Origin: Tetracentron sinense
Taxonomy: Eukaryota > Streptophyta > Magnoliopsida > Trochodendrales > Trochodendraceae
Assembly: GCA_015143295.1 (NCBI GenBank)
Contig: CM026554.1
Coordinates: 55,426,627 to 55,490,626 of the forward strand
Reading direction: 5' to 3'
Length of the DNA stretch: 64,000 bases
In this document: piece by piece, positions 58,801 through 64,000 of the stretch
Layout: each line of letters begins with the position of its first letter
Numbering within the stretch: position 1 is the first letter of the stretch
The notes under the pieces: generated by a model
What the model was told of the DNA's origin: nothing
Database searches by the model: none
Seen by the model: the letters and a program-made list of their open reading frames with translations, nothing else
Position numbers and translations under genes: made by a program

Positions 58801-60884
58801 CGTTTTTTCTGCTTGATAGTTGTTACAATTATTGAGTCAGATCTTTCAGGACTTCTACGGGAACATGAAATATTTGGCAGCAGTCCATGGTTGTCAAATG
58901 AAAATTTAGGTTAGCTTGTGATGTTTTATATGTGACCTCAAAATTTAAAAGGATAATTAAGATGTTCACAGAGAAAAGTGTGCCAGAACAAACCTTTCTA
59001 GATCTGGTTTGTCTTAGCGCGGCATCCAGTTGTTGCTCTAGTTGCACAAGCTCAGTAACATTCAGCTGCTCAAAATTTTGCCCTTCTAGGTGCCTGCAAA
59101 GTGCAAGATCAATATCAATCAGCACCTTATCGTCTAATAAATATGTTCCAGGGAATGTAGCAGTGAAATTAGAATTGTTACTTTTGGACTAGTTGCAGTA
59201 GTTCAGTTGTTGTCCAGAAACTTGTATGTTCCGAGCGAGAATTCTGTTGAAGCAAACAATTTTTTTTTGGGGAAAAATAGAGAATATCTTTAGCACTAGA
59301 ATTCTTTTGCCTCCACCACACACACAATAATAGATATATTTCACAGACAAACACACAGAATAGACAAACATAACATCTTATGCTACGTAAGTGAATGAAT
59401 GAAATGTTTTATATAATCTAAGTCTGTCACTTGCAGGAAATTTGTTTCTTCGCCTTTTCTTTCCCTGCTCAAAGGAAAGATCCAACTCATTGTTGCCAGC
59501 AACAGCAGAGGCTTGTCCCAAATATTTGGGGTAGGCTACATGTGTCATGTTCCATTAATCCAATATGAAGCGTCTTGTTCCATTTTGACAGTCAAAACTT
59601 CCATGCGATGTTGGTCAAAGAATTTTTGCTCGAATTTAATGTCTGTTACGATTGATCTCATATATCTAATTGGACCTTCCAAGTAGAATCAGTTTATGTT
59701 TATGTTCTATTCTGCCACCATTAGCATTGAAGTTGATAGATATCAACAGAACTGAGGTCATGTTTCTTGTTTTCGCCATGGACCGTGCATGCCCAAATAG
59801 TATCTGATATTCGAAGTAGCAACATGATAAGTTGATCAAGGAAATGTCATGAATAAATTTTCAATTAAAGATTCCCCAAAGCCAATGATACTATAACGCT
59901 GGTGGTAATTACCATTGTGAGGGATTGGGTCGAAAAGGCACATGACATCATTAAACCCATATCCAGCTACTGTATTGGTAGTACTAATAGTTGGGCTAAT
60001 GTATCCGTGTCCTTTATTTAATAAGTAGGATAAATTTGTCATGAATTCCTTACGGAGGAAGAACAAGTGCTTTCTTTGATCTTATAAAGAACGGATTTGC
60101 TATTTTGATATTATTCGTATCCTAATCTGGCGATGATTGGTTATGAGACCATGTAAATAGACATGATTCCTAAATGATGACGAGATAACAAAAAATGTTA
60201 CCGCAAATATGACAAGTCTCCTTTTTTCCGCCTTTCAAGTTAAAGAGATATAAAAGGTTGATACCGATTATAAAAAGGAGATATAAGAAGGTTGATGTTC
60301 TGTGGTCATCCCCGTTTATTTATTAATTTCTCTGCCTTTTCTAGCTCAATATTATTATTATTATTATTATATATTTTTGCAATAAACACATCATTAGTTT
60401 TTGCTTGAAAATAGCATTTTCATTTTGCATACAGGTATATAATCCAGATTAAGAAATGATTTGTTACATTAGATCCATCCCGCTCAGTTAATGATATTAT
60501 AACTGGTTCCAGTATTAACACGTTAGCATTCTTCTGTTTTTGTTTTTGCTCTAAATTAAAACCTGAAGATCCTGTTATGTTGAAATGGTTCAAAACTGCA
60601 TTTTTCATCATCTCGACTGACGAGGGCCTCCAGCTTCCACTGGAAAATAATGAGACATCATTTTTGGTTCCCTGGCATCTAAATAAATTCAAACTCAACT
60701 TAGGACAGGCATATCCTCTCTCTCTCTCTCTCTCTTTTTCATTTTTTTTCCCTGTGTTTATTAACAGATATCTAATATTGTATAAATCTGAAATTTATCT
60801 CTTACCTCTGGTTCATGAATATTCCTAGAGACCTTTCCTTCCGCATCCGAGTAACTTCGGTAACGCTCTAGGATCTTTTCCAAA
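55734..60884 (-). CDS. MIKC-type MADS-box gene, FLC-like, exons 2-7 (exon 1 off-window)
   Basis: A transcription factor gene on the minus strand. Exons found: 2 (60884-60806), a candidate 3 (60671-60597), 4 (59093-58994), 5 (57324-57283), 6 (56038-55997) and 7 (55841-55734 to the stop). Lengths 79, 100, 42, 42 equal the classical MIKC exon sizes, and all have AG/GT borders. The protein has the I region (KILERYRSYSDAEGK), K box (HLEGQNFEQLNVTEL) and an acidic C terminus ending TLRLL. The K-box wording and the TLxLL-type end are, from memory, closest to the FLC/MAF clade of flowering repressors, but AGL-type relatives cannot be excluded. The MADS domain exon is not in the window; intron 1 is at least 3.1 kb. 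Exon 3 has no clean in-phase donor, so function is uncertain. Confidence 0.85.
55997..56038 (-). CDS. MADS gene exon 6
   Basis: Acceptor AACAG, 42 nt, donor GTAAATG. It encodes EKKLKEDKKLLEEE, the end of the keratin-like coiled coil, matching the usual EKLLREENQLL position. Phase 0 at both ends. Confidence 0.85.
57283..57324 (-). CDS. MADS gene exon 5
   Basis: Acceptor ATGCAG, 42 nt, donor GTACAC. It encodes TQLMKGSIIALHEK, the K-box segment usually written TQLM-x-S(I/V)-x-x-LHEK. Phase 0 at both ends. Confidence 0.9.
57958..58357. repeat. 217 bp-spaced tandem duplication in a MADS intron
   Basis: Units 57958-58140 and 58175-58357 share GATAGCCCTGCTA, AGCTAAAGTTACCAA, GAGAATCCAATTGCTTCAA and TTATTGTTGTCTACTATGCC with few differences, separated by 34 bp. 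It lies in the intron between exons 4 and 5. The short frame at 58345-58566 next to it is not coding. Confidence 0.9.
58994..59093 (-). CDS. MADS gene exon 4 (K box)
   Basis: Acceptor TTTGCAG, exactly 100 nt, donor GTTTGT. After one base completing the previous codon it reads HLEGQNFEQLNVTELVQLEQ and then LDAALRQTRSRK. This is the second amphipathic helix of the K domain, which mediates dimer and tetramer formation. One hundred nucleotides is the standard size of this exon in MIKC genes. It requires the preceding exon to end in phase 2. Confidence 0.95.
60597..60671 (-). CDS. MADS gene candidate exon 3
   Basis: Following an acceptor TGCCAG at 60673-60672, the phase-0 frame reads GTKNDVSLFSSGSWRPS then SVEMMKNA. 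This resembles the GTWTSANLLQMVQR type of segment before the K-box helix in FLC-like proteins. Exon 4 needs a phase-2 donor, but none with GT lies at the expected place; GCA/GTTTTG at 60597 is phase 0 and CTC/GTCAGT (60622) is phase 2 but drops seven residues. The 3' boundary is therefore uncertain. Confidence 0.5.
60716..60735. repeat. (CT)n microsatellite
   Basis: CT repeats in the intron between MADS exons 2 and 3; on the transcribed strand this is (GA)n. Confidence 0.85.
60806..60884 (-). CDS. MADS gene exon 2 (I region)
   Basis: Acceptor TTACAG, exactly 79 nt, donor GTAAGAG. With two bases from exon 1 it reads S, LEKILERYRSYSDAEGK, then VSRNIHEPE. KILERY is the hallmark of the intervening region after the MADS domain, which influences dimer choice. 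The exon expects a preceding exon ending in phase 2, which an ordinary 185 nt exon 1 provides. Confidence 0.93.
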
Positions 60885-61325
60885 CTGTAACATAAGAGGC
60901 ACTATTAACATGAGTTCTTTCTCTAATGTTTCCTAGAGATGTAGAGCATCAAGAATATAGTCAATATACCAAGAAAATCCCATATATAGAGTTGATTACA
61001 TTTGGTATCACCAGGGTATGGAGTTCACGAGCCAGATTTGTTAAAGCAATCAAATATATAAGAGCTTAAAGAATGAGATTCCAAGGTATCATACTTCATG
61101 CATTTGGTGCTTCCACTCTTTTTTCCATAGTATTAGTTATCTGTTTGTTCTGGAAGTTCGAACAGGCTCTGTACAAGGATAAATCTTCAATGTCTGTGAC
61201 AACTGTGACAAGTGCAGAGCACTTTCTGGGTTAACAATTTGATTCAATTTTAAAATAATTTTGAATAATCTACACCACTACTAATTTAATTATCTGTTTC
61301 TTCCTGTTGTATCCGAGGGGGTTGA
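60885..61325 (-). other. Start of MADS intron 1
   Basis: AT-rich sequence upstream of exon 2 with no exon 1. It ends where repeat X begins. Confidence 0.6.
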
Positions 61326-61893
61326 TACCATTGTAAATATAAAATATGAAAAAGTTACAACCTAGTGTGCGGGTTGGATGAAAACATGAACTTTACTCCA
61401 GAAAATTAAGTTACGAGTGCAAATTAAGAGTATACCTTACCCATAGTAAAGGGCATACCTAACTTGTCTGAGAACAAATGCATTCTAAAACCAGAACCCC
61501 AGTTAATCACTGAGCTATCAGCCCAATAATTGGTCTCTATATGAGAATGCTGATTACATTCAACTGGTACTATGGTGACCAAGGAGGCTGATGGCTCAGA
61601 ATTAACCATCTGAACTCGAGTCTGAGAATCCTTTCAATGGTCAGTGCCAATAAGGCACTAAACAAATATGAAACCCATCGAAAAAGTGTTCTGGTGTTCT
61701 TTACGAAAAAAAAAAAAGACAAACAATGATAAAATCTCCTTTGCAATCTTGAACAGCACCCCACCCCCTGTGCTGCTTCTAGAAGCCCCATGAATGATTA
61801 ATTTGAAATTTCTAGGAATAGGTCTGCTCCGAAGAAGCAGCACTCTCCTTGACGTGTGGGCATTGTGCCGTTTCATTGACATTTCATTCTGAG
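61326..61893. repeat. Dispersed repeat X, copy 2
   Basis: Matches 1-600 in the same orientation, starting ATACCATTGTAAATAT and ending CATTCTGAGAGAG. It directly abuts copia sequence at 61894 (ATATGCTAGAAATAATGA), which in the 13 kb copia copy is preceded by unrelated sequence. X is therefore a separate unit joined to a truncated copia. Confidence 0.75.
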
Positions 61894-64000
61894 AGAGATA
61901 TGCTAGAAATAATGAACAATTAAACACAAAATTGGGGGATGGCATGTTGAGTACATGTGCGAACCCCCTTACAATTATCAATGGAAGATTCAAATCAACA
62001 ACTATAGGAGGGACGAGAGTAGCTGAGGAGTTAACCGGATCAGATGAGGTCTCTTAGAAGGGAGAATGAGTAGTAGTAGCGGGCTCCTTTGCCGTGAGTA
62101 GATCTATAACTCATTGTAAATATGCAACAAATCTCCCCTTACGTCAAACACATGAGGAATAGAAATAGGAAAAGGGAAAGTAATGAAAGAAGAATAGTGC
62201 ACTTCACTCCTGTGCTCCTCATGGATAGGAGTCTTTCCAGGAAAAAGGGACAAACTCAAGGAAGGTGACATCAATAGAAAAAAAATTATGAGTAGGAGGA
62301 TGGTAACACTTATGACCTTATTATTGCGGAGATTACCCAATAAAAACAAACTTTTGCTTCTATGAGACTTTGGAACATGAACATATAAATTGCACCCAAA
62401 AGACCTCAGGAGGAATAGGAAACTGCGTTGAGTAGGGAGACAAGTTCAAAGGGAGTTTGAAAATCCAACTCTTGAGAGGGCATACAATTGATGGGAAAGG
62501 CAGCAGTGAGGTCAACATCATATCAAAGTGTCTTAGAAATACAAATTAAAAAGGAGGGCATGGGTGATTTCGAGTAAGTACATGTTTTTCCTTTCATCAA
62601 CTTCAATTTATTGAGAGTTGTCAACACATATGGTTTGATGAACAATTCCATGATCTGAGAAGTAGGATTGTAACCCCCTAAAACTTATTTTCAGCCCTAT
62701 TATCAGAATGAAGGACCTTGATTTTACATTAAAGTTCTAATCATTCAATGAAAGGTTTTAAACACAAAACAAACATCTCTTAGCTTTCAATAGATACACT
62801 CATATAACACGCGAGTAGTCATACACAAACATAACAAAATACTGATAACCTAACAAAAGAGACTGTAGGAGGTCCCCACATCATAAAGCACACTGTTAAA
62901 AGGAGAAGTAAGATGATGGGTATTAGATGGATAAGAAATGCAGCTTTATTTGGCAAGCTCACATGTTTCACAATGCATATTGAGAGTAGAGGATAAGAGA
63001 CCAAATGATGAAACATTCGTTTCAATAAGAGAAAAGAAAGATAACTTAAATGATGATGCCTACACATTAACTGCTCTACACTATTGCCATGGCTGCTAGT
63101 AATGGATTGGTGAGCTTGAAAAATTGGAGGTAATAAGAGTATCCAACAAGTAGAGACCACTTTACTCATGACCACTGCCAGGATTGATGAGCTTGAAAAA
63201 TTGGAGGTGATGAGAGCATCCAATTAGTAGAGACCACTTTACTCATGACCACTACCTCATCGTCACCAAGTTTTGAGTGGGTGGGAAAGAACGTGACAAT
63301 AAATTCAAAGTTTGGGTAAGACTACTAACAGAAAAGAGGTTAGTAGCATATTTTAGAAGATGAAGAACAAAATTCAAAGACAGGGGGTGCAACACACACT
63401 TCCATTTCCAGAAATGGAAGAAAAGGTACCATCAACAATCTTAACTTTGTTCCTCCTTGAACAAATATGATATGAGAAGAAAATTGCAAACATATCAGTC
63501 ATGTGATCGGATGCTCCTAAATCCATGATCCAGAATGAGGAACAATTATACTGAAAATTGAGGGTGATAGTGGGCCAAGTTCAAATCCCAGCAAGTTCTC
63601 TTAGTATGGCAACAACAACCACAATGTTCACATTGCAGTTTATCTCGATCATCCCTTGAGATGCTAGTGCCTCTACCACCTCTTCTACCACTTTTGACCC
63701 CTATCGTAGAAACAATGACCAACTTCTCATTAAATTGTGGTTTGTTGAAACATAGCAATCCTCCTGCTCTCATCACTTTGTAGGTAAGCATGCACCTAGT
63801 TGAGATGAGAGAGGTAAGTTACTCCCTCCCTAAATCCTGAATTTGTGCATATTCATAATCAGGATTCAAATCGGAAAGTAACTCAAAGATACAATTTCTC
63901 TCCAATAACTTCTTGAATTTCGATGCATAAGTAGGACAATCGGGCTGGAAATCTTTGTGGTAATTCAACTCTTCCCACATTTTCTACGAAGAGAAGATAA
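61894..64000 (-). mobile_element. Second copy of the minus-strand copia, running off the window
   Basis: Aligns in order with 13292-15480: ATGCTAGARATAATGARCAATT, integrase (CETCELAK-like and HSDV-like positions near 62870-62990), the shared 77 bp duplication, the protease region near 63510-63535, a zinc knuckle (minus-strand LQCEHCGCC...HTKRTCW near 63590-63650) and gag to the right edge. RT and everything 3' of it are missing; repeat X occupies that place. Its orientation is the same as the MADS gene whose exon 2 lies 1 kb away. Confidence 0.85.

Noticed and set aside
58345..58914. Short plus-strand frames within the MADS locus
   Set aside because: They are intronic on the opposite strand and carry no domain.
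49426..60884. Joining the exon 1 at 49.5 kb to exons 2-7 at 55.7-60.9 kb as one gene
   Set aside because: Both are on the minus strand, so exon 1 must lie at a higher coordinate than exon 2; the order is wrong, and the exon is frameshifted.

Overview
The window looks like AT-rich nuclear DNA of a flowering plant, probably a eudicot. It holds degenerate Ty1/copia and Ty3/gypsy LTR retrotransposons, L1-type LINEs with an RT zinc-finger tail, many small hAT-like DNA transposons, and one intron-rich host gene: a MIKC-type MADS-box gene. There are no bacterial operons, no CRISPR array and no RNA gene that I can support. The species cannot be named from the sequence.

Layout. 1-600: a ~0.6 kb repeat (here called X) that recurs at 61.3-61.9 kb. 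1.9-11.2 kb: a plus-strand copia element bounded by ~180 bp LTRs and an AAGAC target-site duplication, inflated to 9.3 kb by two hAT-like elements (2838-3711, 9078-9599) and a 2.66 kb solo LTR (4683-7340). 11.5-12.6 kb: another hAT-like element. 13.0-16.8 kb: a decayed minus-strand copia element. 16.8-21.0 kb: tandem and segmental duplications carrying a copia tail and a small inverted-repeat element. 21-27.8 kb: mostly featureless AT-rich DNA with one clean 962 bp hAT-like element. 27.8-35.3 kb: a decayed minus-strand gypsy element with three hAT-like insertions and one further MITE. 37.6-46.4 kb: three L1-type LINEs, two of them full or near-full ORF2 copies lying tail to tail. 47.9-48.5 kb: a tandem array. 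49.4-49.6 kb: an isolated MADS-box first exon broken by a 10 bp microsatellite expansion. 55.7-60.9 kb: exons 2-7 of a MIKC MADS-box gene on the minus strand, best matching the FLC-like clade. 61.3-64.0 kb: repeat X plus a second copy of the minus-strand copia, lying upstream of MADS exon 2 and therefore probably inside its first intron.

How it fits together. The only plausible host coding function is MADS-box transcription factor activity. Five of the six recovered downstream exons have the canonical MIKC lengths (79, 100, 42, 42 and a 108 nt terminal coding exon) with GT/AG borders. Exon 1 of that gene is not in the window. The exon 1 at 49.5 kb lies on the 3' side of the gene, so it belongs to a second, tandem copy that now looks dead. 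Everything else is transposon archaeology: the hAT-like insertions share CA(A/T)GGTT or TAGGGG-type termini with 8 bp duplications, and no transposase for them is visible.
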